Position numbers and translations under genes: made by a program. The notes under the pieces are model-generated. The model made no database searches and had not been told where the DNA came from. It worked only from the letters and a program-made list of their open reading frames with translations. From contig CATKWX010000007.1 of assembly GCA_949840345.1 (NCBI GenBank), forward strand, positions 1 to 64,000: a stretch of DNA of 64,000 nucleotides, read 5' to 3'. The DNA is from an uncultured Eubacteriales bacterium (GTDB lineage: Bacteria > Bacillota > Clostridia > TANB77 > CAG-508). Positions 52,916 to 62,200 of the stretch are shown piece after piece; within the stretch, counting starts at the first letter, position 1, and each line of letters opens with the position of its first letter.

Positions 52916-53710
52916 TTATTTACTCCTTCCCTTATTTTTAGTTTTATTTGCCAAGTGTTTAGGCTCTTTATATCTTTTTCCCTTATGCCTTTCTTCTTTT
53001 GGTTTATAATGTTTTCCACCTTTGTTTTGTTCTTTTGTATTCTCTGTTTTTATCTCTTGTTTCTCTTTTAATTTCATCTCATTAGTTATTTCTTCTAATT
53101 CCTGTTTAACAGATTTTTTATTTTCTTTAGAATTCTTCACTTTGTCTTGCACTTTGGTATTTGAGGAAATCTCTGACAGACTCTTTTCCACCGTTTTATT
53201 TGTGCTACTACTGGGAATTTCCTTTTGTTCTTTAGATACAGGCATAATATCATCTATAAATTTCTTATCTTCGTTTTCTGTACTCATTTCTGTTTTATCT
53301 TGTTTAGATTTTTCAAATTCTTCTTTAACTTTTGCTATACCTTTAAAGTTAAATCTTTCAGATATTCTATTTATTTTTGCACTATCTTCTTCTCTTACCA
53401 TTATATCTACCATACCATCAATTTTGTCATTCTTTTTATTGGCTAATGCACAATATAAAATTCCATATTTTTTAGCCTCTTGAGAAAATTTTTTCAAGTC
53501 TTCTGCTCTTATAGTAAATATATCTAGTGGTTTTCCAGTTTTTAGCATATTAGCAAGTCTTGTTTTGCCTTTTGTTTGCTTTTTTTCTTTAGATATTGCA
53601 ATTAGTATTACTGCAATATTCTTTGCTCCTACTCCAGCAATTCTTAAAAATCTGTCCATACCATCTATGCAAATTTTTACAAGTTCATCTGCTGATTCTG
53701 ATGTATTCAT
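52916..53710 (-). CDS. pcfB: PcfB family (DUF3801) protein
   Basis: A 264-residue protein. Residues 1-130 match PcfB/DUF3801: a helix with ADELVKICIDGMDRFLRIAG, then GKTRLANMLKTGKPLDIFTI and EEFAKEAKKYGILYC-like sequence. The C-terminal half is a charged, low-complexity tail (Lys/Glu-rich, ending KNKGRSK). PcfB binds the coupling protein PcfC in pCF10. It starts 4 bases inside the relaxase stop. Confidence 0.82.
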   Translation of the reverse strand: MNTSESADELVKICIDGMDRFLRIAGVGAKNIAVILIAISKEKKQTKGKTRLANMLKTGKPLDIFTIRAEDLKKFSQEAKKYGILYCALANKKNDKIDGMVDIMVREEDSAKINRISERFNFKGIAKVKEEFEKSKQDKTEMSTENEDKKFIDDIMPVSKEQKEIPSSSTNKTVEKSLSEISSNTKVQDKVKNSKENKKSVKQELEEITNEMKLKEKQEIKTENTKEQNKGGKHYKPKEERHKGKRYKEPKHLANKTKNKGRSK

Positions 53711-55056
53711 TTTTCTAACTCTCCTTTCTTTTTAGATTTTTCTTCTTTTTCTTTCTTTTGTAATTCATTAACATTCATTTTTATCTTATGATTTTGTTCT
53801 TCTATTTTCTCTGTATACACCACCTCCTTTTTTAAGTAGCTTATCTTGTTAGATAAATCTAAAATTTCATCGCATAACTCTTGTCTGATTTTGGGGTTAG
53901 TTTCTTTTTGCCTTTTTCTTCTTAATGTATTTCTAACTTTCATTTGTTTTTTTAATTCATCTTGAACAAGATTTTTATATGATAAAAGTTCCTTTGTAGT
54001 TTTTATTTTATTTTTGCAAAGAAACTTAATCTCATTTGATATTTCTTTCATTTTTTTGACATCTTCTCTCATCTTTGGTGTCATTTTATATCTTGTATTT
54101 TTCTTACTAGGAAAGACTTTTAAAATGTAGCAATAATAAAGATATAATCTATATAAGTTACCTCTATCTATATGTAGGTTTCTTATCTTTCCTGTGTATG
54201 TCCTTTTTTCATACTTTTCTATAAATGGTACTTGTGCTATTTCTGTATTCATTATTCTTTCTTTTATGTTTTCAATACTATATTCAATTCCAAAAGCTCT
54301 TTCAATTCTTATATTTCTTTTATATGGTGGTCTTGCTATACTAATTTTGTTTGCTCTAATTGTTATTGTATAGCCCATTTTGCTTAAAATTGACTCAAAA
54401 TTATTATATGAGTATGCTTGTTTTATAGCAAAATCTATATCTTCTTTTGTACTTGTATAATAATCATTTTTCTGAATATATGAATTATAATATTTGGTAT
54501 AATCTATTTTTAATTTTCCACACGGTTTTTCTTTAATGACACTTAATCCATACTCTATACATAAATCATCTGATGTTTTTCTCATAAGAGCATAAGTTCT
54601 TCTATCATTTCTATATTTTTCGCCATCTATAAATGATACAGAATTTAAAACAAAATGATTATGATAATGATTTGTATTAAGATGTGTTGACACAATTACT
54701 TCAAACTTATCTCCCCATAATTCTTCTGCAAGTTTTACGCCTATTTCGTGTGCTTGTTTTGCTGTTACTTCTCCCTCTGCAAATGACTGAAAACCGTGAT
54801 AACCCAAAATGCCTTTTTCTTTTCCAAAACTTTTTTTAGTTAATATCATTTCTTTAAATGCTGTTTTTGAATTACAATTTATACCTGTAACATATAGTTG
54901 TTTTTCTGTTTTAAAATCTGATTTTGCATATTCTATTGTATTGTGTAAAGCGTTATATAAATCATTAGTAGTTTCTTTTGTTTTTTCTTCATTAACCGTA
55001 TAATCAATTACTTTGTCTAACCTTTGATGAATTTCCCATAAGCTAGTTGTCGCCAT
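53707..55056 (-). CDS. MOBP-type relaxase
   Basis: A 449-residue relaxase that nicks oriT and leads the DNA into the recipient. N-terminal domain (about residues 1-210) with YVTGINCNSKTAFKEMILTK, the three-histidine motif STHLNTNHYHNHFVLNSVSF (about 122-141), and a candidate Tyr nucleophile in the N-terminus (DYTVNEEKT). The C-terminal half is a long basic coiled coil. It follows MobC by 10 bases. The oriT is probably just upstream of mobC (55389-55477). Confidence 0.88.
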   Translation of the reverse strand: MATTSLWEIHQRLDKVIDYTVNEEKTKETTNDLYNALHNTIEYAKSDFKTEKQLYVTGINCNSKTAFKEMILTKKSFGKEKGILGYHGFQSFAEGEVTAKQAHEIGVKLAEELWGDKFEVIVSTHLNTNHYHNHFVLNSVSFIDGEKYRNDRRTYALMRKTSDDLCIEYGLSVIKEKPCGKLKIDYTKYYNSYIQKNDYYTSTKEDIDFAIKQAYSYNNFESILSKMGYTITIRANKISIARPPYKRNIRIERAFGIEYSIENIKERIMNTEIAQVPFIEKYEKRTYTGKIRNLHIDRGNLYRLYLYYCYILKVFPSKKNTRYKMTPKMREDVKKMKEISNEIKFLCKNKIKTTKELLSYKNLVQDELKKQMKVRNTLRRKRQKETNPKIRQELCDEILDLSNKISYLKKEVVYTEKIEEQNHKIKMNVNELQKKEKEEKSKKKGELEK

Positions 55057-55066
55057 TTCCCCTCCT

Positions 55067-55388
55067 TTATAAATATCTTTCCTTAATTTCTATTCTAAAA
55101 TTTTGCCATTCTTCAATTTCTTTCTTTAGTATTCTTTCATCTATAAATTTTTTGTGATATAAAAGTCTCTCTAATTCATTTAATGTTCTCGTAAAATCTC
55201 CCATTTTTCTTGATATTATTTTATAAGACTCTAAATCTGGTTTTTCTTTTATTTGACAACCGTAATGCTGACTCTCTTATGAAAGTTGATACTTGCTTTC
55301 CAGTTTTTTTTGCTCGTTTTTTAATTTTATATTTTTCTTCAAAATTCATTCTAATTGGAACAATAAAATCTCTACAATTTTCTTTCAC
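55067..55388 (-). CDS. mobC: MobC relaxosome accessory protein, read through one +1 shift at CGG
   Basis: A 106-residue protein. The GTG at 55388 follows AAAGGAG. In the plain frame it ends at residue about 55; skipping the C of CGG at 55262 restores the family sequence: TGKQVSTFIRESAL-G-CQIKEKPDLESYK, then RKMGDFTRTLNELERLLYHK. MobC proteins normally read REAALG at this point, so the Gly is the expected residue. The stop lies 10 bases before the relaxase start. The C-terminal half has no start codon of its own, so it would be missed without recoding. Confidence 0.9.
55259..55262 (-). other. +1 recoding site CGGT to Gly in mobC
   Basis: Zero frame TCA GCA TTA CGG TTG TCA; skipping C gives TTA GGT TGT CAA ATA AAA GAA (LGCQIKE), the MobC continuation. 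The zero frame ends 13 codons later. Confidence 0.9.
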
Positions 55389-55477
55389 TTTGTTCTCCTT
55401 TCTCGGGGATTGGGGTGTCCCCATATATTAGCATTTGTGTATATACAAATGCCGTGCTTGTTAGGACAATAATTTTT
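55389..55477. other. Short spacer upstream of mobC, candidate oriT
   Basis: Contains GC-richer sequence (CTCGGGGATTGGGGTGTCCCC, about 55402-55421) and an inverted repeat GCATTTGTGTATATACAAATGC (55432-55453). In MOBP systems oriT usually lies beside mobC. Position-based inference only. Confidence 0.4.
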
Positions 55478-56443
55478 TTATCTCGCCCTTTCTTCGTTAG
55501 CCTTTTCTATTAATTTTCTTTGTATTAAATCACATAAATATTCGTTATAATCCTTTAATTTTTTGGGTGGTTTATCTATTATTTCGTACCTATCTGAAAG
55601 AATAGTTTGTAATGCTTTAGTTGCATTTCTTCCTGCTTTATCATTGTCTAAACACAGATAAATTCTTCTTATTTCCTTGTGTTCTTGAAGATAATTTTGA
55701 ATAGCAATAGGTACTTTACTGTCTTCAATTTTACTTGATGGCTGATATACTCCTGCTAGAGAGATTAGTGTCTTATCTTCGTAATTTTGCTTATATAATT
55801 TAAAAAGGGTTGCAAAAGATAATACATCTATTGCACCCTCAAAAATATAAATTGTATCTGTTTTTTTCTCTGCTTCTAATCTAAAAGAATACATTTTATT
55901 ACTGCCTGTTGCATCTGCTTTAAATTTGCTATCATTAGTTGCTCTACAACCTGCATACTTAATATTTCCTATTTCATCATACCCACAGAAAACTACATTG
56001 TGATAATATTTTTCTTCATAAATTAGCTTTTTTTCTATACATTTTTTGATTATTTCTTTATCAATACATCTACTTTCTAAATACGATATTGCTCTATCTA
56101 ATGTAATATTTTTTTCTGGTAATATTATATTGGTTGGCTTTGTTTTTACCTGTATTTCTGCTTTTATAGGTGTTTTAATCTTCATTTTATCTAGCACTAT
56201 TTCTGCAGATTTTGGGAATTTTATTCCTTTTACTTTTTCAAAATAATCTACTGCATTTTTTCCTCCAATACCAACTGAACACCAATTCCAATATCCATTG
56301 CTTATTTTTAAACTGTCGTGTTCTCTAGTGCAATATTGATTTTGGGTTTCTTTAACTAATTCATTAGGTTCATAGTTTTTTAGATATGTTAATAAATCTA
56401 TTGATTTTGCTTTTTCTACTAATGGTGGTGGAACATAACCCAT
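55478..56443 (-). CDS. DUF3991/Toprim domain protein (primase-like)
   Basis: A 321-residue protein. N-terminal DUF3991-type region (LLTYLKNYEPNELVKETQNQ, GYWNWCSVGIGGKNAVDYFE) with a zinc-site-like CTREHDSLK. The Toprim domain (about residues 195-290) shows the conserved Glu in YIFEGAIDVLSFATL and DxD in IYLCLDNDKAGRNATKAL. Likely a primase-like protein that starts synthesis on transferred single strands. Confidence 0.82.
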   Translation of the reverse strand: MGYVPPPLVEKAKSIDLLTYLKNYEPNELVKETQNQYCTREHDSLKISNGYWNWCSVGIGGKNAVDYFEKVKGIKFPKSAEIVLDKMKIKTPIKAEIQVKTKPTNIILPEKNITLDRAISYLESRCIDKEIIKKCIEKKLIYEEKYYHNVVFCGYDEIGNIKYAGCRATNDSKFKADATGSNKMYSFRLEAEKKTDTIYIFEGAIDVLSFATLFKLYKQNYEDKTLISLAGVYQPSSKIEDSKVPIAIQNYLQEHKEIRRIYLCLDNDKAGRNATKALQTILSDRYEIIDKPPKKLKDYNEYLCDLIQRKLIEKANEERAR

Positions 56444-56468
56444 ACAAACACCTCCAATTTGTTTAATT

Positions 56469-57191
56469 TTATCTAGTATCTTTTGCTTTTGTTTTTAAAT
56501 TTCTTTCGTAATTTTCTGTAATTATATCTATTGTATCTTCCATAGTATATTGCACATTTTCGCATAATTTTCCGTCAGAATTTCTCCAATCTTCATAAAA
56601 TTCTGATAATAAATTATCTTCTTTAATCAATGCTTTTAATTCATTGTAATCAAAATTTCTCTCCTTTAATTCGCCTATTATTCCATCCATTGCAGTTAAT
56701 TTATAAGCATTTTCTATAATTTCATCTGGTGCTTTTTGTCTTAATTCTTGCTTAAAACTATCTAATTCTTTTTCAACTTTTTGAAATAATTTTTCCTTTA
56801 ATTCTTCTATTTTCAATATAAACTCATCTCCTTTTTTCTTTTTTTGCAACAAATCAGAACCTTTTTCAAGTTTTTTTAGTTCTTCTAAAACATCATCATA
56901 AATAGAGTCAACTAGTTCATTCTTTTCCTTTTCTGTATAGTCTTTTAAGTTTGATGAAATATCAAAATAATTAAGGATTTTATCAAGTATTTTAACAGTA
57001 TAATCTGTCTTTTTATTATATATTGGTTCTGGTATTCCCTGTCCAAAATAACTGCAAAATGAGTGCAATTTATCATTATATTTATAAATTCCTACCTGTC
57101 CTACTCTCCAATTAAATGGTGGATTAAAATAACAATCTATTAACTCAATTATCTCATTTTTTAAATTAAATTCTTCTAACAAGTTTTCCAT
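56469..57191 (-). CDS. DUF3848-containing ICE protein
   Basis: A 240-residue protein. The C-terminal third (ELRQKAPDEIIENAYKLTAM, NYELKALIKEDNLLSEFYEDW-like) matches DUF3848, a domain common in Firmicutes ICEs. The N-terminal part (ELIDCYFNPPFNWRVGQVGI) is less familiar. GGAGG lies before the ATG. Function unknown. Confidence 0.7.
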   Translation of the reverse strand: MENLLEEFNLKNEIIELIDCYFNPPFNWRVGQVGIYKYNDKLHSFCSYFGQGIPEPIYNKKTDYTVKILDKILNYFDISSNLKDYTEKEKNELVDSIYDDVLEELKKLEKGSDLLQKKKKGDEFILKIEELKEKLFQKVEKELDSFKQELRQKAPDEIIENAYKLTAMDGIIGELKERNFDYNELKALIKEDNLLSEFYEDWRNSDGKLCENVQYTMEDTIDIITENYERNLKTKAKDTR

Positions 57192-57335
57192 TTCTTAACC
57201 TCCTATTTTCTAATTATTAGCAATTTAAATTATCCATTCTATGGTATTTAATTAACATTATTTGAATAGTCAAATTTATTGATAAATTACTGCTTGTAAT
57301 TTATATTTTTTAATGCTACTAATAATTTTTTGCAT

Positions 57336-57524
57336 TTATTCTCTTGCCTTTTCTTGTATTTTAAACTCTTTAGAATAATAGTTTTTTAAATAAAACTTTA
57401 TCTTATTTGCTAAATCATTTATGTTTTTATAATCATAGTTTGCTCCTGCACTAGCTTCTTCTCCAATGCATATATTCTTGTTTTTTAAATCAATATCTAA
57501 TGTTAAAATCAAATTTTCTTCCAT
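57336..57524 (-). CDS. Small ICE protein, 62 aa
   Basis: AAAGAGGTG lies upstream of the ATG. Sequence LILTLDIDLKNKNICIGEEA then SAGANYDYKNINDLANKIKF. Resembles small ICE proteins related to DUF5049/DUF4314 in style, without a firm match. Confidence 0.5.
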   Translation of the reverse strand: MEENLILTLDIDLKNKNICIGEEASAGANYDYKNINDLANKIKFYLKNYYSKEFKIQEKARE

Positions 57525-57572
57525 TATTTTTGCACCTCTTTCTTTATAAAATTTGTATAAAAACTTTTTATT

Positions 57573-58127
57573 TTATCTATCATTCATTTGTTTACTTTTT
57601 ACACTTTTTCTTTTTGTAAGTTCTTCTTTTAGTTTTTTATTCTCCTCTTTAAGCAATATATTTTCAGTAAAATTTAATTTATCATCTGTGAAATCATAAT
57701 CTATTTCGTTATATTTTCCCATACTACGATAGTCATTTTCTGTAACTATTATATGGTCTATTAAGTCTATATTAAAAATCTTTAGTAACTTACTGGTATA
57801 ATTTGTTATATATTTATCTGCATTACTTGGCTCTAGTCCATTTGATGGATGATTATGTACTAATACTACCTTTTCACTTGCAGTTAATAAAGCTGTTCTT
57901 ATAATCTCTTTATTATCTATACTTATAGCATTGCAATTTCCTATTCCAATTAATCTAATATTTCTAATATTATTTCTTCCATCTAATCCTATAAACAGAA
58001 AATGTTCTTGAACTGCATCTTTTATCGCTTGTACTTCATCTAATTCAAAAATAGCTTGAGAGCTATTCCCTTTTCTATTTAAAGTATCTCCTTTAGGTTT
58101 CTTTTCTATTTCAAACTCAACTTTCAT
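57573..58127 (-). CDS. RadC-like JAB-domain protein
   Basis: A 184-residue protein. The JAB/MPN core has FIGLDGRNNIRNIRLIGIGN, then VLVHNHPSNGLEPSNADKYI with HxH and downstream Asp (metalloprotease-type motif HNHPSG...PSxxD). Such RadC-like proteins are frequent in mobile elements; the biochemical role is unclear. A terminator precedes it. Confidence 0.85.
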   Translation of the reverse strand: MKVEFEIEKKPKGDTLNRKGNSSQAIFELDEVQAIKDAVQEHFLFIGLDGRNNIRNIRLIGIGNCNAISIDNKEIIRTALLTASEKVVLVHNHPSNGLEPSNADKYITNYTSKLLKIFNIDLIDHIIVTENDYRSMGKYNEIDYDFTDDKLNFTENILLKEENKKLKEELTKRKSVKSKQMNDR

Positions 58128-58146
58128 TTCTCCCTCCTTTATGCAT

Positions 58147-58175
58147 AAAAAAAGAGCTGAATTTTATTTCAACTC
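58147..58175 (-). terminator. Terminator between the XRE gene and the radC-like gene
   Basis: On the minus strand GAGTTGAA pairs with TTCAGCTC (one G-U) and is followed by TTTTTTT. Confidence 0.75.
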
Positions 58176-58214
58176 CTATTTTTACCTATTATAATAAATT
58201 ATGAATTTTGTAAT

Positions 58215-58889
58215 TTAATTTCCTTTCTTTTTTTTACTCATAAATACTGACCCATTATAAAAGTTAATATAATATTTATAATACATTTTGCATTGTTTTT
58301 CTTCATCATTTTCATTTAACATCTCTATTAGTTGTTTTGGAATATCTAGCCCCTTTGCTATATGTAAGTCAATAATATATTGTATTTTCTTTGAAATACT
58401 CCACTCTTTTCTTAAATGTAGCTTTGTTAAGTAATAGCTTTCTATATGTGTACCATTTTTAAAAGCTTGTTTATCTTCATCATCGTATAACTCTCCTATA
58501 GTTTCTTTCATTTCATCTTTTGATTCGAAAACCATATTATCTTGACTAATGTAACTTTTATCTTCTTCAACTAAATTAGCTATATAACTTTCTAATTCTT
58601 CTTCTATGTTGCTTGGATAAAATGGATCTAATTCATTAGGAGATATTCCATAAATTACTGATAATAAATATCTATTGATATTATGTGGAATATACTTTCC
58701 TTTTTCCCAGTTACTTAATTGAACTTGATTAAAACAAGTTCCTTTTTCGCTAGAACAATTATCATTATAAACCCTTTCTACAAATTCCTTTGCCCTGTCT
58801 ACAACCTCTTCTTGTGTTAAACCAAGTTCTTCTCTGTATTCTTTCAATTTCAAACCATATTTTATTTTTTCTTCATTGCTAATTTTCAT
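58215..58889 (-). CDS. XRE-family regulator with C-terminal extension, 224 aa
   Basis: The ATG at 58889 follows GAGGTG. HTH domain at about residues 8-75 (GLKLKEYREELGLTQEEVVD, QVQLSNWEKGKYIPHNINRY), then about 140 residues of acidic helical sequence with no known fold. Upstream are two 17-base direct repeats that may be its operators. Probably controls the recombination or transfer genes. Confidence 0.85.
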   Translation of the reverse strand: MKISNEEKIKYGLKLKEYREELGLTQEEVVDRAKEFVERVYNDNCSSEKGTCFNQVQLSNWEKGKYIPHNINRYLLSVIYGISPNELDPFYPSNIEEELESYIANLVEEDKSYISQDNMVFESKDEMKETIGELYDDEDKQAFKNGTHIESYYLTKLHLRKEWSISKKIQYIIDLHIAKGLDIPKQLIEMLNENDEEKQCKMYYKYYINFYNGSVFMSKKKKGN

Positions 58890-58941
58890 TATAATCACCT
58901 CTTGATAAATTTATATACTATTTTATATTACTTGTCAATAT

Positions 58942-58978
58942 AAAAGTGATATATTTTTTAAAAAAGTGATATATTTTT
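58942..58978. promoter_or_regulatory. Two direct repeats upstream of the 224-aa XRE gene
   Basis: AAAAGTGATATATTTTT occurs at 58942-58958 and again at 58962-58978, exactly 20 bases apart (two helical turns), in front of an XRE gene and behind another. Candidate operator. Confidence 0.55.
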
Positions 58979-59005
58979 GATATATTATATATATTTAATA
59001 CCATA

Positions 59006-59209
59006 CTATTCTATTTTGTGTAAACAAAATAATTCTGTCATATCTTCGTTTAGTACTTTAGCTATTTTTTGCATTGTTTTATAACTTGGATTATCTCTTG
59101 TTCCATTTTCTAAATGAGAAATATAACCATTAGACAAATTAGATAATTCAGCTAATTCTATCAACTTCATTCCTTTTTTTATTCTTATTTCTTTAATTCT
59201 ATTGCTCAT
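59006..59209 (-). CDS. XRE-family helix-turn-helix regulator, 67 aa
   Basis: HTH in MKLIELAELSNLSNGYISHL, followed by ENGTRDNPSYKTMQKIAKVL. A plain Cro/CI-type repressor of the ICE. AGAGGAG lies before the ATG. Confidence 0.88.
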   Translation of the reverse strand: MSNRIKEIRIKKGMKLIELAELSNLSNGYISHLENGTRDNPSYKTMQKIAKVLNEDMTELFCLHKIE

Positions 59210-59285
59210 AATAAATTCAACTCCTCTTATCTTTTTATTTCAGAGTTAATTTAACATAAAAATAGGCTTAATAAAAATGTGCAAA

Positions 59286-62200
59286 TTATCTAACTGGATC
59301 TTTATTATTGTTATGATTTTTGCTTATATCGCAATTTTTATCTTCATTTTCTACTTCTTCTAATATTTCAGTATCTTTTTCATTAAGATTTAACAAATTG
59401 TTAATATTATTTAGTTTCTGCATTTTTTCTTTTAGTTCATCTTCTTTATCAAATGAAATTTTTACATCTATTTTAGCAGTTTCAAATTGCTTTTCCATAT
59501 TTTCTAATTCAATTTTTGTTTTTTCTAATTGTTTTTCCATATCATCTATTACATTGTCTATTCTTGTTATATTTCCGTATATATCTGTTCCTAAACTAAC
59601 TTTATATGATGTATGTCCTTTTAATGTTAGTTCAAATTGACTACTACTACTATTGATTTCTAAAAACATTTTTAATCCTCTATATTCTCCTATTTCTTCT
59701 TGCTCTTTATTTTCTTTAGATTTACACATTTCTAATATTTCATTTCCTGCATTTTCTTTTTTTGTATAGATTTTTCCTTTTAAAGTCATTGGAGAAAATT
59801 TTTCTTCATTTTCTTTTTGAGTATTCTTTTTAACAATTTCTATATCTTCTTGAATGTTAATTATTTTGTTTTGCAAGTTTTTAATTTCTACAGGATAAAA
59901 TTTTACAATTAAATCTTCTAATCTATATATTTGACTTAAATGACTTTGCTTTAATAATTTTAATTTTGATACTTGTGCATCTAACTCTATCTTTTCTACT
60001 ATTAATGGGTTTCCAGAAGATAATGCTTTTATTTCTGCATAAGACAATGCTTTCTCATCAATATCTTCTGCAGAACGTACTATTTGTTTTGATGTCATTA
60101 TTTGCGATATAAATTTTTGTTTTGTTTCCACAAGTTGATAAGAATATGCATCAAATGTTCCCTCTGTAACATAATTATATATGTCTATTTCTGGATTTTC
60201 ATTTCCTTGTCTTTCTCCTCTACCGATTTCTTTGTGTTAAGTCTGCAGGTCGCCACGGACAGTCTAAATGATGTATTGCTATAATTTTTTTTTGCACATT
60301 CGTTCCTGCCCCCATTTTAGCAGTTGACCCTATTAAAATTCTTACATCTCCAGACCTAACCTTTGCAAATAACTCTTTCTTTTTTATTTCTGTATCTGCA
60401 TCGTGAATAAATGCTATTTCATTTTCTGGTATTCCTTTGGATATCAATTTTTGCTTTATATCATCATAAGCATTAAACTTTCCATCTTTGTTTGGAGTTG
60501 ATAAATCACAAAATACTAATTGTGTTGATTTTTTCTCTTTTGTTTTGTCCCATATTTCATATAAGTTTTTCACACAAGTATTTATCTTACTTCCTTCGAA
60601 ATCTGGTAACAACGGATTTATCATTCTTTGGTCTAAAGCTAATTTTCTTCCATCATTTGTGATTTTTAACATATTGTCTGTATTAGGAGATACTTCTCCC
60701 TTTCTTACTTTTTCTGCTCTTTCTCCTAAATTCTTTACCATTTCTTTTTGAATATCACTAGGTTTTGTTACTACTGTATGAAAATTTGCTTTTGGAACTG
60801 GTAAATTAAGAGTTTCTGCAGTTTGTATATCTGCAACTTCTTTAAAAAGCGACATAAGCTCTGGTAAGTTATAAAATTTTGCAAATCTTGTTTTACTTCT
60901 GTATCCTGTTCCCTCTGGATTTAACTCCATTGCATTTATTGTTTCTCCAAAAGTACTAGCCCAAGAGTCAAAATGCAATAGTCCATTTTCTTCTAATGTC
61001 TTATATTGCAAATATCTCTGCATTGTATACATTTCTACCATAGAGTTTGAAATTGGTGTACCTGTAGCAAATACTACGCCTCTTCCGTTTGTTAATTCAT
61101 CAAGATACCTGCACTTCATAAATAAATCGGAACTCTTTTGTGCTTCTGTTTGAGCAATTCCACCTACATTTCGCATTTTGGTAAATATAAATAAGTTCTT
61201 AAAATTATGTGCCTCATCTACAAATAATCTATCTACTCCTAACTGTTCAAAAGTTATAATATCATCTTTTTGGCTTTGGTCATTTAATCTTTTTAGCTTT
61301 TCTTCTATTTTTTTCTTACTGTTTTCTAATTGTTTTATAGAAAATCGCTCTCCATCATTTCTTCTTAAATCATCTATTCCTAATCCAATTTCGTTAATTT
61401 CCTGTTCTAATATTTTTATTTGTCTTTCTTTTGACATTGGTATCTTTTCAAATTGTGAATGTCCTATAATAATTGCATCATATTCTCCTGTTGCAATTTT
61501 TGAGCAAAACCTTTTCCTGTTATTCATTGCAAAATCTTTTTTAGTTGTAACCAGAATATTGGCACTTGGGTATAGTTGCATAAATTCACTTGCAAATTGC
61601 TCTACAATGTGATTTGGGACAACAAATAAAGACTTGTTGCATAATCCAAGTCTTTTCGTTTCCATAGCTCCTGCTACCATTTCAAATGTTTTACCTGCAC
61701 CGTACTTCGTGTGCTAATAAAGTATTTCCACCATATAAAATATGTGCTATTGCATTTATTTGATGTTTTCTTAATTGAATTTCTGGATTTATTCCTCCAA
61801 AAGTAATGTATTTTCCATCGTATTCTCTAGGTTTTATACAATTAAATTTTTCATTATATAAAGCTACAAGCCTTTCTCTTCTTTCTTGGTCTTTCCAAAT
61901 CCACTCTTCAAATTTTGATTTTATCAATTCTTGTTTTGCTTGTGCAATGGCAGTTTCCTTTGTATTTAATACTTTTTCTTCATTTCCATCACTATTAATA
62001 ATTGTATCAAATATTCTAACATCTTTTAAGTTAAGTGTTGTTTCAATAATTTTATAAGCATTTATTCTTCTTGTACCATAAGTTGTATTTGCTCTTTCGT
62101 TATATCTATCTTCACTTTTTCCACTTATATTCCATTCAGAGGTATAGTCGGAATAATGAACTCCTATTAAATGTTGATTTATTCTAGATGTTTGTAACAA

